From Erythrobacter sp. (GTDB lineage Bacteria; Pseudomonadota; Alphaproteobacteria; Sphingomonadales; Sphingomonadaceae), in the NCBI RefSeq assembly GCF_035194505.1, contig NZ_CP136573.1:1785001-1849000 (forward strand): DNA of 64,000 bases, given 5' to 3'. Below the pieces are notes generated by a model, which was given only the letters and a program-made list of their open reading frames with translations, did no database searches and had not been told where the DNA came from. The stretch's first letter is position 1. Every line of letters begins with the position of its first letter. Shown one piece after another: positions 50,035 through 57,795 of the stretch. The translations under genes were made by a program, and so were the position numbers.

Positions 50035-52356
50035 ATGGTACAGGTGAGAGCATTCTGGATCGCGCTGGGATTGGCTGCGGCAGCCACTTCCGCACCGGCA
50101 GCGTCGCAGGAGCCGCCCGCGCCGCTGGTCTATTCGGAGCAATCCCTGATCGAGCGCGCCGATCCGGCCAAGCCGGCCGAGGTACGCGCGCGCGAAGAAG
50201 CCAGCGCCGCGGCCGCCGAAGCCGCCTGCACCGCGGGCAACCCGGCGGGCTGCGCAAGGCTTGGACGGGCTTACAAGTTTGGCGAAGGCAAGCCGCAGAA
50301 CCGCCCGGTGGCCGAATTGCTGCTGCGCGAAGCCTGCGCTGCAAACGCTGCCGATGCCTGCTTCGAATTGGGCGGCCTGCTGTTCAGTGTACGTGACTTT
50401 GCCCTGTTCGATGCCGTGGCCGGATTTTACGCAAAGGGCTGCGAACTGGGCTCGCGCGATGCCTGCGACGGGCTCGCCGATTACTACGAAACCAATGCCG
50501 CATTGGTATCGCCCGAGATCGACCGGAGCGTCGAAGCCTTGCGCCTGCGCCGCGAAACTTGCGCAAAGGGCAGCCGCGAGGCCTGCCGCAAACTTGCCGA
50601 GCAGGCGGTCGACGCGGAGGGTTCGCCCGCCGTGCAAGCCGAAGGCAAGGCCACGCTCGAGAGCTTTTGCCGCGATGGCGATGGCCAGTCCTGCACTGCG
50701 CTGGCCTTGCGCTTCGTCGAGTGGGATGAAAACGACAAGCCCGTGTCATCGCCCTATGCGCGCGAGGTTCTCGATTGGGCCTGCCGTGCCGGCGATGCGC
50801 TCTATTGTGCCTATCTCGGCCGTATGATCTTTGCCGATGGCAGCGGCCCACCGGCCCAGCGGGTAGAGGCCCTCGCCCTGCTCGAGCGGGCCTGCACCAT
50901 CGGCAAGAGTGCATGCGGGGAGGCCAAGGCCATTCGCGCAGCCCCCGGGCTCGCCGAAGCTTGCGCGCGTGATGTGCAGGCCGATTGCGCCGCGCTCGGA
51001 GAACTCTATGCGGATGACACATCGCTCCTCTACGCCCCAGAAGAAGCGCTGCGGCTGCTGGGACGGGCTTGCGATGCGGGAACCGTCGAAGCCTGCGAAA
51101 CACCGGTCACACTGGTGGCCTATGTCCTCGAGCGGCATGATCCGCAAAGCCTCGCGGCAGCCGCAGGCTGGCTGAACCGCGCCTGCGATGCGGGCCGGTT
51201 CAGCGCATGCGGCACCCTGGGCCTGTGGATGGTCGATGGCACTTACCTGCCCAAAGACCGGGCCCGCGGGCTGGAACTGATGAGCGCCGCCTGCGACAAC
51301 GATGATGCCGCTTCCTGCTCTCTGATGGCCTTCAAGGGGGCAGATCAGCCAGATAGTCCTGCGCAGCTGGCCGACGCGAGCTTCATGCCGCCCATGAGCC
51401 CCGAGGAAGAGGCGGCTTTCTATGCCGAAAGCGCCGCCAAGGAAGAGGCCGAATATCAGGAGCGGCGCGCGCTGTTCTGCACTGCCACCGATGTGCTGTT
51501 TCGCGGTGCAGCCTACACCGATACGATCTGCGAGGAGCCCCCGGCCGCGATCGGCGGCTTCCGCGTCCAGCCCGGTGCCGCGCCCTGGCAGGCGCTGCTG
51601 TGGCGGCCGGAGGTCTTGAACGGCCAAACGCTCAACGCCCGGCTGCGTGTCGAATGCGGTGGCGCATTGATCCGCCATGGCTGGGTGCTGACGGCAGCGC
51701 ATTGCATTGTCGATGCCAAGAAGAAGCCGCTGCTCACCCCCGAACACCGCATCCGGTTGGGGCTGACCACCCCGGGCGCGGCGGAAGGCATCAGCTATCC
51801 GATCCTGCGCGCGATCCCGCACCCGATGTATCACGAAGCCAGCCGCGCCTTTGACATCGCCCTCATCCAGCTCGATCCGGTGAGGGGCGTGAAGGAAAAG
51901 ACGGTGCAGCAGATCGCGACCATCCGGCTCGATCCGCAACCGCTCGATGCGCGCCCCGTGAAAGGCGGGATGACCGTCTACTCCTATGGCTGGGGCCTGA
52001 CTTCGGTGCGCGGCCAGGCGAGCGATTACCTCAAGGGAGTTAAGCTCAGTCTGGAGGACCCGGATGCCTGTGCCAAGCGCAACAGGTTTACCGCCCCGCT
52101 GCTGCAAGGCGGATTGCTATGCGCCAGCGCGCCGGATCGCTCGCAGGTCTGCAACGGGGACAGCGGTGGACCGCTGATCACCTATGGCGATGCTGACCGG
52201 ATTCCGACAGTGATCGGGGTGGTGAGTGCGGGCGAGGAATGCGGGACGACCGGGGTCCCGAGCCGCTATACGCGGGTGGCCAAGGTGCGCGACTGGCTCG
52301 ACAAGACCATGGGGCCACGCCCCGGAACAACCACGCGGGCACCGCGCGGCAGATAG
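50035..52356 (+). CDS. exported Cys-rich Sel1-repeat / chymotrypsin-fold protease, paralog 2
   Basis: The product is 773 aa, encoded 19 bp after paralog 1 and clearly homologous along its whole length. It has a signal peptide (RAFWIALGLAAAATSAPAA), Cys-paired Sel1-like repeats (EAACTAGNPAGCARLGRAYK; GKPQNRPVAELLLREAC, nearly the same as in paralog 1), and an S1 domain from about 505. The triad is His556, Asp607 and Ser710 (CNGDSGGPL). The 189-equivalent is again Gln and the activation end reads AIGG. Both triads are intact, so this is a retained active pair, not a decaying duplicate. Confidence 0.87.
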   Translation: MVQVRAFWIALGLAAAATSAPAASQEPPAPLVYSEQSLIERADPAKPAEVRAREEASAAAAEAACTAGNPAGCARLGRAYKFGEGKPQNRPVAELLLREACAANAADACFELGGLLFSVRDFALFDAVAGFYAKGCELGSRDACDGLADYYETNAALVSPEIDRSVEALRLRRETCAKGSREACRKLAEQAVDAEGSPAVQAEGKATLESFCRDGDGQSCTALALRFVEWDENDKPVSSPYAREVLDWACRAGDALYCAYLGRMIFADGSGPPAQRVEALALLERACTIGKSACGEAKAIRAAPGLAEACARDVQADCAALGELYADDTSLLYAPEEALRLLGRACDAGTVEACETPVTLVAYVLERHDPQSLAAAAGWLNRACDAGRFSACGTLGLWMVDGTYLPKDRARGLELMSAACDNDDAASCSLMAFKGADQPDSPAQLADASFMPPMSPEEEAAFYAESAAKEEAEYQERRALFCTATDVLFRGAAYTDTICEEPPAAIGGFRVQPGAAPWQALLWRPEVLNGQTLNARLRVECGGALIRHGWVLTAAHCIVDAKKKPLLTPEHRIRLGLTTPGAAEGISYPILRAIPHPMYHEASRAFDIALIQLDPVRGVKEKTVQQIATIRLDPQPLDARPVKGGMTVYSYGWGLTSVRGQASDYLKGVKLSLEDPDACAKRNRFTAPLLQGGLLCASAPDRSQVCNGDSGGPLITYGDADRIPTVIGVVSAGEECGTTGVPSRYTRVAKVRDWLDKTMGPRPGTTTRAPRGR

Positions 52357-52390
52357 GGACACAGCCCGGCACGGTCGCCGGGCTGCGTCC
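52357..52390. terminator. strong hairpin between convergent genes
   Basis: CAGCCCGGC-ACGGTC-GCCGGGCTG, extended by GGAC/GTCC with one mismatch, fills the 45-bp gap between protease paralog 2 and the small lipoprotein gene. It is a likely bidirectional terminator. Confidence 0.65.
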
Positions 52391-52401
52391 TTGCAGTTCG
52401 A

Positions 52402-52650
52402 TTACTCGGCCGGAGCGGCTTCTGCGCCTGCGGCAGCCGGCGGAACCGGGTTGCTGTTGGTGTCGGTGCCTTCCGCAGCAGCGGCAGCCGCTTCGAGAGC
52501 AGCGGCATCTTCGGACGCCATCGCGTCAGGTGCGGCTTCGGTGGCTTCGGCGGTCGGCTCGGCAGCCGGTGCTTCCTCGGTCTTGCCGCCGCAAGCGGCC
52601 AGCGTCAGCGCGGTGGCTGCGACAAACCCGAAGGTCACAATCTTCTTCAT
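52402..52650 (-). CDS. small Ala/Glu-rich lipoprotein
   Basis: The product is 82 aa from the ATG at 52650, which is 8 nt from a GAGGGG site; an ATG two codons earlier is too close to it. A lipobox (ATALTLAAC) directs lipidation. The mature part is almost only Ala, Glu, Pro and Thr (GGKTEEAPAAEPTAEATEAA), with no fold predicted. Such short disordered lipoproteins are common in sphingomonads. It lies 44 bp downstream of the TIR-TPR gene on the same strand and may be co-transcribed. Confidence 0.75.
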   Translation of the reverse strand: MKKIVTFGFVAATALTLAACGGKTEEAPAAEPTAEATEAAPDAMASEDAAALEAAAAAAEGTDTNSNPVPPAAAGAEAAPAE

Positions 52651-52694
52651 GTCCATTTCCCCTCATTACGCCCTCCATGGGCGCAGCGGAGGTA

Positions 52695-54689
52695 TCACGA
52701 GCCGAGCTTGGAAAGCAATTCCCCAAGCTTCGGGTCACTGCGGATCGGATCGAGCATCGGATCATTGCGGGCCAGCAGCATCCCGGAATCGCCTGCGGCA
52801 TAAGCGGCCTGAAGGCGTGCGACCGCCCCGCTGCCCTCGCCGCGCTGCGCCAGAACCTGCGCCTGCTGATAGAGCGCGGCGTCGCCGTAATCGGCGAGGA
52901 GCTTGGCATATTCGGCATCGGCCTTGGCGGTATCGCCCAGCTTGTGCGCGGCGATGGCGGTCATGGTGAGCGCGAATTGCGCGACCGGTTCGGCTTTCGC
53001 AGCCGCCAGCGCGCCCACCGCGTCGCCCTGCATCAGCCGCGCATTGGCAATCACGAAATGGGCACTGGCAAGGCTCTGGTTGATCTGCAACGCGCGCTGC
53101 ATCTGGGCGATCGCGCCAGCATAGTCGCGCGCAAACAGATTGACGAAGCCGGCCGAGCGGAACGTCCGCGCGTTGAGCGGATCGAGATCGATCACGCGCT
53201 TGATCATCTGCTGCGCAAGATCGATCTCTGTCCCGAAGGAATAGAAGGTCGCCACCTGCCGCAGCGCGTCAGCATCGCCGGGCGCAAGCTTTTCGGCCTT
53301 CCGGTAATGCACCATCGCCTTGGCCCGCTTGAGCTGACCGTTGTTGAGCGCAAAGCCCAGCGCGAGATGGCCCTGCGCCAAGCGGTCTTCGAGTGCGATG
53401 GCCCGCTCGGCAGCGGCAATCGCCTGCACAAAGAGCCCGCGCGCCTCCTCCGCCGTGTTCGCCGTGTTCGCGATCGCTGCCAGCATGGTCGAGCGCATGG
53501 CGTGGGCGGCAGCATAGCCGGGGTCTTTGGCGATGGCCGTATCGAACTGCTCGAGCGCGGCGCGGTCTGTCTGGGCCCCGGCTGACAGATCATACAGGGC
53601 ATGGCCGCGCAGGAAGGCCTCGTAGGCCGCAATATCCTGCGTGCCCCCCACCGCCTGCTGCGCTTCGAGGCTGCTGCGCGCCTCGCTCTCGCCGACAGTC
53701 TGGGCGACCAGCGAGAGCGCGACTGTCTCGGCGATCTCGGTCTGGAGCGCGAAAACATCGGACAGCGGGCGATCATAGGTTTCGGCCCAGCGCACCGTAC
53801 CGCCCTCGATCTGCACCAGTTCGGCCGAAACGCGCATGCGGGTATCATCGCGCTGCACCGAGCCGCGGAGGATGTGTTCGACCCCGAGCTTGCGGCCGAT
53901 CGCGAATTCGTCCTCGCCATCGAGCGCGACCGAGGAAGTCGGAGCCGCCACCCGAAGGCGCGGATTGCGCACCAGCACGGCGCGCAACTCGTTCGAAAGG
54001 CCGTTGGAGAACCACGCCTTGCTGACATCGCCAGTGAGATTGGCGAAGGGCAGCACCACCATCGAAATCGCTTGCGATCCGCCGCCGGACAGAAGGCCAG
54101 ACTTCCACACCCCGAACAGCGCGGCCGTGCCGACAAGCCCCGCACCGCCGATCATCAGCGCACGGCGCGAAACCGCAAGGCCCGGTGTGGCGGCAGGCGG
54201 TGCAGGCGCTGTAACGGCAGGCGCCTCGCCAGCGGCCGCGCTTTGCCCCGCACGGGTGCGCACCGCCACAAGAATGCGTGCCGCCAGCGCATCGGCCGGA
54301 TCGCCGCTCCACCCCGCAATATCGAGCAGCTGGAACTGCCGGAAGCCGAGCGGCGCCATCGTCCCGTCGAGCGACAGCGGCACCAGGCACCCGCGCTCGC
54401 GTCCGCGCTGCGCCTCGTCACGCACCCAGTGCGATGCGACCGAGGTCTGCGACCACAGCACAGCCACGCAATCGGCGGCTTCGAGCGCGTTTTCGGTGGT
54501 GGCGAGGTAATTCTCCCCGCCCTCCAGCCGGCCATCCCACCACACATCGAAGCCCGCGCCTTCCAGCAGCGCGATCACCGGGCGGGCGCGCTCCAGATCG
54601 GTGCGCGAATAGCTCAGGAAAACGGACGGCGCAGACACGGGCGCAGCATCCCCGCCATCACCTGCCACTGCGCCTGCGTGTTTATCCAT
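52695..54689 (-). CDS. TIR - transmembrane - FlgO/TolB-like - TPR protein
   Basis: The product is 664 aa. A TIR domain spans residues 22-130, with VFLSYSRTD at 23-31, the BB-loop region FDVWWDGRLEGG and SHWVRDEAQ at 86-94; Glu92 is in the place of the catalytic glutamate of TIR NADases. One membrane helix follows (about 176-196). Beyond it is a FlgO/TolB-N-like domain (VVLPFANLTGDVSKAWFSNG, LRGSVQRDDTRMRVSAELV) and TPR repeats to the end. By analogy with membrane adenylate cyclases of this layout, TIR is cytoplasmic and the TPR part periplasmic. It lies 68 bp after the mrp operon. Confidence 0.85.
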   Translation of the reverse strand: MDKHAGAVAGDGGDAAPVSAPSVFLSYSRTDLERARPVIALLEGAGFDVWWDGRLEGGENYLATTENALEAADCVAVLWSQTSVASHWVRDEAQRGRERGCLVPLSLDGTMAPLGFRQFQLLDIAGWSGDPADALAARILVAVRTRAGQSAAAGEAPAVTAPAPPAATPGLAVSRRALMIGGAGLVGTAALFGVWKSGLLSGGGSQAISMVVLPFANLTGDVSKAWFSNGLSNELRAVLVRNPRLRVAAPTSSVALDGEDEFAIGRKLGVEHILRGSVQRDDTRMRVSAELVQIEGGTVRWAETYDRPLSDVFALQTEIAETVALSLVAQTVGESEARSSLEAQQAVGGTQDIAAYEAFLRGHALYDLSAGAQTDRAALEQFDTAIAKDPGYAAAHAMRSTMLAAIANTANTAEEARGLFVQAIAAAERAIALEDRLAQGHLALGFALNNGQLKRAKAMVHYRKAEKLAPGDADALRQVATFYSFGTEIDLAQQMIKRVIDLDPLNARTFRSAGFVNLFARDYAGAIAQMQRALQINQSLASAHFVIANARLMQGDAVGALAAAKAEPVAQFALTMTAIAAHKLGDTAKADAEYAKLLADYGDAALYQQAQVLAQRGEGSGAVARLQAAYAAGDSGMLLARNDPMLDPIRSDPKLGELLSKLGS

Positions 54690-54757
54690 ATTGCCTTGCT
54701 ACATCGAAACGCCCCGTCCCGCAAAGCCATCGCGTCACCGCCAGGGCCGACAAGGCA

Positions 54758-55171
54758 CTATTCTTCGTCGAAATGTCCCGGGCTGCCCTTGTGCGGGGCT
54801 TCGTAGGTTGCCCAGTCACCCGCCTCTCCGGGGGCTGCGGGCGCGCCTGCCGGACCGGGCGCCTCGCCCTGCCGCAGGCGGTGGAGGTGCACCTTGGCGA
54901 TCATGTTGGCGGTGATCGGCGCGGTGACGAACAGGAACAGCGTCACCAGCAATTCATGCAGGCTCCATACCCCCTGCGCCAGCCGGAACCAGAGAATCGA
55001 ACCCGCCAGCATTGCCCCGAGGCCCAGGGTCGAGGCCTTGGTCGGACCGTGCAACCGCTCCATCAGCGAAGGCAGGCGCACCAGCCCCCAACTGCCCACC
55101 AGCGCAAATCCGGCGCCCAGCACGATCAGCGCGCTCGCCAGCCCTTCGCCGAGAGATACCGCGCCGCTCAT
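54758..55171 (-). CDS. mrpG: Na+/H+ antiporter subunit G (MrpG/MnhG)
   Basis: The product is 137 aa with three helices (LASALIVLGAGFALVGSWGL, LGLGAMLAGSILWFRL and LHELLVTLFLFVTAPITANM) and the family motif GLVRLPSLMERLHGPTKAST. A hydrophilic tail is longer than usual. It is the last gene of the mrp operon and overlaps mrpF by 4 nt. It is a small structural subunit of the multi-subunit antiporter. Confidence 0.92.
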   Translation of the reverse strand: MSGAVSLGEGLASALIVLGAGFALVGSWGLVRLPSLMERLHGPTKASTLGLGAMLAGSILWFRLAQGVWSLHELLVTLFLFVTAPITANMIAKVHLHRLRQGEAPGPAGAPAAPGEAGDWATYEAPHKGSPGHFDEE

Positions 55172-55437
55172 TCGATGATGTCTCCGCGCAGGAGGAACTT
55201 CGCGTAGGCCACCGTGCCGACAAAGCCGACCATGGCGAGCAGCAACGCCGCCTCGAACGAGGTGCCGCTGCCGCGAGCGATCCCGCCGAGCACGATCAGC
55301 CCGATCGCGTTGATCACCATCGTGTCGAGCGCGAGGATGCGGTCGGCCTCCCCCGGCCCCTTGAGCAGGCGCCACAGGTTGAGGACGAGGGCGAGGCCCA
55401 ATGCCGCGAAGCCGAAGGCGAGCGCATAGCCGATCAC
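55168..55437 (-). CDS. mrpF: Na+/H+ antiporter subunit F (MrpF/MnhF)
   Basis: The product is 89 aa from a GTG preceded by GGGGAGGA. Three helices and the motif GPGEADRILALDTMVINAIG identify MrpF. In the complex this subunit helps form the sodium and cholate pathway. It overlaps mrpE and mrpG by 4 nt each. Confidence 0.92.
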   Translation of the reverse strand: MIGYALAFGFAALGLALVLNLWRLLKGPGEADRILALDTMVINAIGLIVLGGIARGSGTSFEAALLLAMVGFVGTVAYAKFLLRGDIIE

Positions 55438-55919
55438 AGGAAAATCCTCCCCAGCCGGGCTTCGTAACGCGCCTTGACCTTGGCCACCTCGGCAGCGGGA
55501 TCGGGGGCGTGGAGCGCGTGGACCAACAGATATTTGCCGCAGGCCGAGATATCGGCCGAGACCGTGCCCGGCGTCAGGCTGATGGTGCCGGCAAACACCG
55601 TGATCGCCTCGGGGCTGGCAAGATCGAGCGGGATCGTCAGCCATGCCGGTTTGAGCTCGCGGGCGGGCTTGAACAGTATGATCGCGGCAACCTCGAAATT
55701 GGCGATGATGATGTCGCCGATCACCAGCAGGGCATAGGAAAGGCCGGGAAGAAAGCGCAGGCGCGGCCGGCCTGGCCACCATGGTGCGGTGAACAGCGGG
55801 ACGACAAGGCCCGCCAACAGCCCGAGAAACAGCGCGCCGAAACTGGCCTCGCCCGCCAGCGCCATCCAAACGATGACGAGCAGCACGCTGAGGCCGGGAT
55901 GGGGGATGAGGCGGCTCAT
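55434..55919 (-). CDS. mrpE: Na+/H+ antiporter subunit E (MrpE/MnhE)
   Basis: The product is 161 aa. LSVLLVIVWMALAGEASFGA, the IANFEVAAIILFKP segment and PEAITVFAGTISLTPGTVSA (conserved SITLTPGT-like box) are diagnostic. It is a membrane subunit needed for assembly or full activity of the Mrp complex. 4-nt overlaps on both sides. Confidence 0.92.
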   Translation of the reverse strand: MSRLIPHPGLSVLLVIVWMALAGEASFGALFLGLLAGLVVPLFTAPWWPGRPRLRFLPGLSYALLVIGDIIIANFEVAAIILFKPARELKPAWLTIPLDLASPEAITVFAGTISLTPGTVSADISACGKYLLVHALHAPDPAAEVAKVKARYEARLGRIFL

Positions 55920-57436
55920 GATCCGGCCTCCCCCAGCACCGCGCGCGCGCTGGCAGCGGGATCGAGGACTTGCGCGGCGGCGGCCTCGGCATAGGCGCTG
56001 GCTGGCCCGGCCCAGATCGTGAGCGCAGCCAGCAACAGCAAGGCGATCACCGGCGCTGCGCAATCGGCGCGCGCCATCGGCCGGGTCAGCGAAGCGGCAG
56101 GCGCGCCCGCCTTCCAGAAGATCGCGCTCCCCGCGCGGGCAAAGCCGATCACCCCGATCAGCGTAGTGCCGAGGATCACGCCCCAGGCCCAGCCCCATTC
56201 GGGCAGAGCGGTGACGGACCCGAGGATCAGTAGCTTGCCGATGAAGCCCGACAGCGGCGGCAGACCGCACACCGCAATTGCGGTGGCCATGAACAGAAGC
56301 CCGATGGTCTGGCGACCGGCGAAGTCGGGGCCGGGGGCAGTGGCATTGCCCGCTGCGCCGCGGGCCCTTGCGACCACGTCGGCCACCAGAAACAGCGCCG
56401 CCCCCGCGATGGTCGAATGGACAAGGTAATAGAGCGCCGCGCCCAGCATTTCTGCCTGCCACCCGGCAACCGCGATCAGCAGCGTGCCGGTCGACCCGAT
56501 AATCGCATAGGCTGCCTGCTGCGACAGATTGCGCGCGGTGAACACGCCCGCAAAGCCGATCCCCGCCGTCACCAGCGCGGCGGGCCAGAGGTAGGGTGAA
56601 GGCACCCATGCGGCCGCCCCCGCGCCCTCGCCGAACACCTGCGGAACCACCCGGATCAGCGAATAGACGCCAACCTTGGTGAGGATCGCGAACAGGCCCG
56701 CCACCGCCGGGGTCGCCGTCTCGTAGGTCCGCACCAGCCACAGGTGGAGCGGCACCACCGCCGCCTTGAGAAGGAAGACGCTCGCCAGCAGCAGCGCCGC
56801 GATCCGCAAGAGGCCCTGATCGGCCGGCGCAATTGCCGCAACCCGCAGGCCCATATCCGCCATGTTGAGCGTGCCGGTGAGCGCATAGAGCAAACCGAGC
56901 GCAATCAGGAACAGCGCCGAGCCGACCAGGTTCACCACCACATATTGCACCCCGGCCTTGAGCCGCGCCGGCCCCTGCCCGTGCAACATCAGGCCGTAGG
57001 AGGCGATCAGCAGCACCTCAAAGAACACGAAGAGATTGAACAGATCGCCGGTCAGGAACGCGCCGTTCAATCCCATCAGCTGGAACTGGAACAGGGCGTG
57101 GAAATGCGCGCCCTTGCGATCACTCCCCGTCAGCACCGCATGGAGCAGCGCGACGAGCGCGAGACAGGCGGTCAGCACCAGCATGATCGCAGCCAGCCGG
57201 TCTGCCACCAGCACGATGCCGAAAGGCGCGGCCCATCCGCCCAGCGCATAGACCGCAATCGCGCCGCTGCTGCCTGCACCCATCAGCGCCAGCGCAGCCG
57301 CCAGCATCGCCGCGCAGGAACCAAAGCCGAGCGCCAGCCCCAGCACCCGGTAACGGCGGATCACCAGCAGGATCAACGGTGCAGCCAGCGCTGGGATCGC
57401 CACGGGAAGGATCGGGAGGTGCTGAGCCAGCGTCAT
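55916..57436 (-). CDS. mrpD: Na+/H+ antiporter subunit D (MrpD)
   Basis: The product is 506 aa with 14 helices. It is homologous to the complex I NuoL/M/N subunits: FQLMGLNGAFLTGDLFNLFV, FFEVLLIASYGLMLHG and the proton-path lysine region FLLKAAVVPLHLWLVRTYET. It forms one of the proton channels of the antiporter. The order C-D-E and 4-nt overlaps are normal for the operon. Confidence 0.94.
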   Translation of the reverse strand: MTLAQHLPILPVAIPALAAPLILLVIRRYRVLGLALGFGSCAAMLAAALALMGAGSSGAIAVYALGGWAAPFGIVLVADRLAAIMLVLTACLALVALLHAVLTGSDRKGAHFHALFQFQLMGLNGAFLTGDLFNLFVFFEVLLIASYGLMLHGQGPARLKAGVQYVVVNLVGSALFLIALGLLYALTGTLNMADMGLRVAAIAPADQGLLRIAALLLASVFLLKAAVVPLHLWLVRTYETATPAVAGLFAILTKVGVYSLIRVVPQVFGEGAGAAAWVPSPYLWPAALVTAGIGFAGVFTARNLSQQAAYAIIGSTGTLLIAVAGWQAEMLGAALYYLVHSTIAGAALFLVADVVARARGAAGNATAPGPDFAGRQTIGLLFMATAIAVCGLPPLSGFIGKLLILGSVTALPEWGWAWGVILGTTLIGVIGFARAGSAIFWKAGAPAASLTRPMARADCAAPVIALLLLAALTIWAGPASAYAEAAAAQVLDPAASARAVLGEAGS

Positions 57437-57795
57437 GCGCCGCCCTCCTCGCCATCATCGTCCGGCACCGCCGCGCCATCGACATGATCGCTGCCCGTTT
57501 CGAGGAAGCTGCGCAGCGCTAGGATCACCACCAGCGCGGTCATGCCGAAGGTGATGACGATTGCGGTCAGCACCAGCGCCTGCGGCAGCGGTTCGGTGTA
57601 GCCGGCGGCCGCCTTGTCCCAGATCGGCGGGCGGTTCAGCACCAGCCTGCCGCTCGCGAACAGGAACAGGTTCACCGCATAGGAAATGAGCGTCAGGCCC
57701 AGCACCACCTGAAAGGTGCGCGCGCGCAGGGCGAGATAGATGCCGCCCGCCACCAGCACGCCGATGCTGCTCGCCACGAGGAATTCGTAGGTCAT
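57433..57795 (-). CDS. mrpC: Na+/H+ antiporter subunit C (MrpC)
   Basis: The product is 120 aa, NuoK-like with three helices: GVLVAGGIYLALRARTFQVV, LGLTLISYAVNLFLFASGRL and LPQALVLTAIVITFGMTALV (conserved PxPQALVLTAIVI box). An acidic tail ends it. It overlaps mrpA by 4 nt. Confidence 0.94.
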   Translation of the reverse strand: MTYEFLVASSIGVLVAGGIYLALRARTFQVVLGLTLISYAVNLFLFASGRLVLNRPPIWDKAAAGYTEPLPQALVLTAIVITFGMTALVVILALRSFLETGSDHVDGAAVPDDDGEEGGA

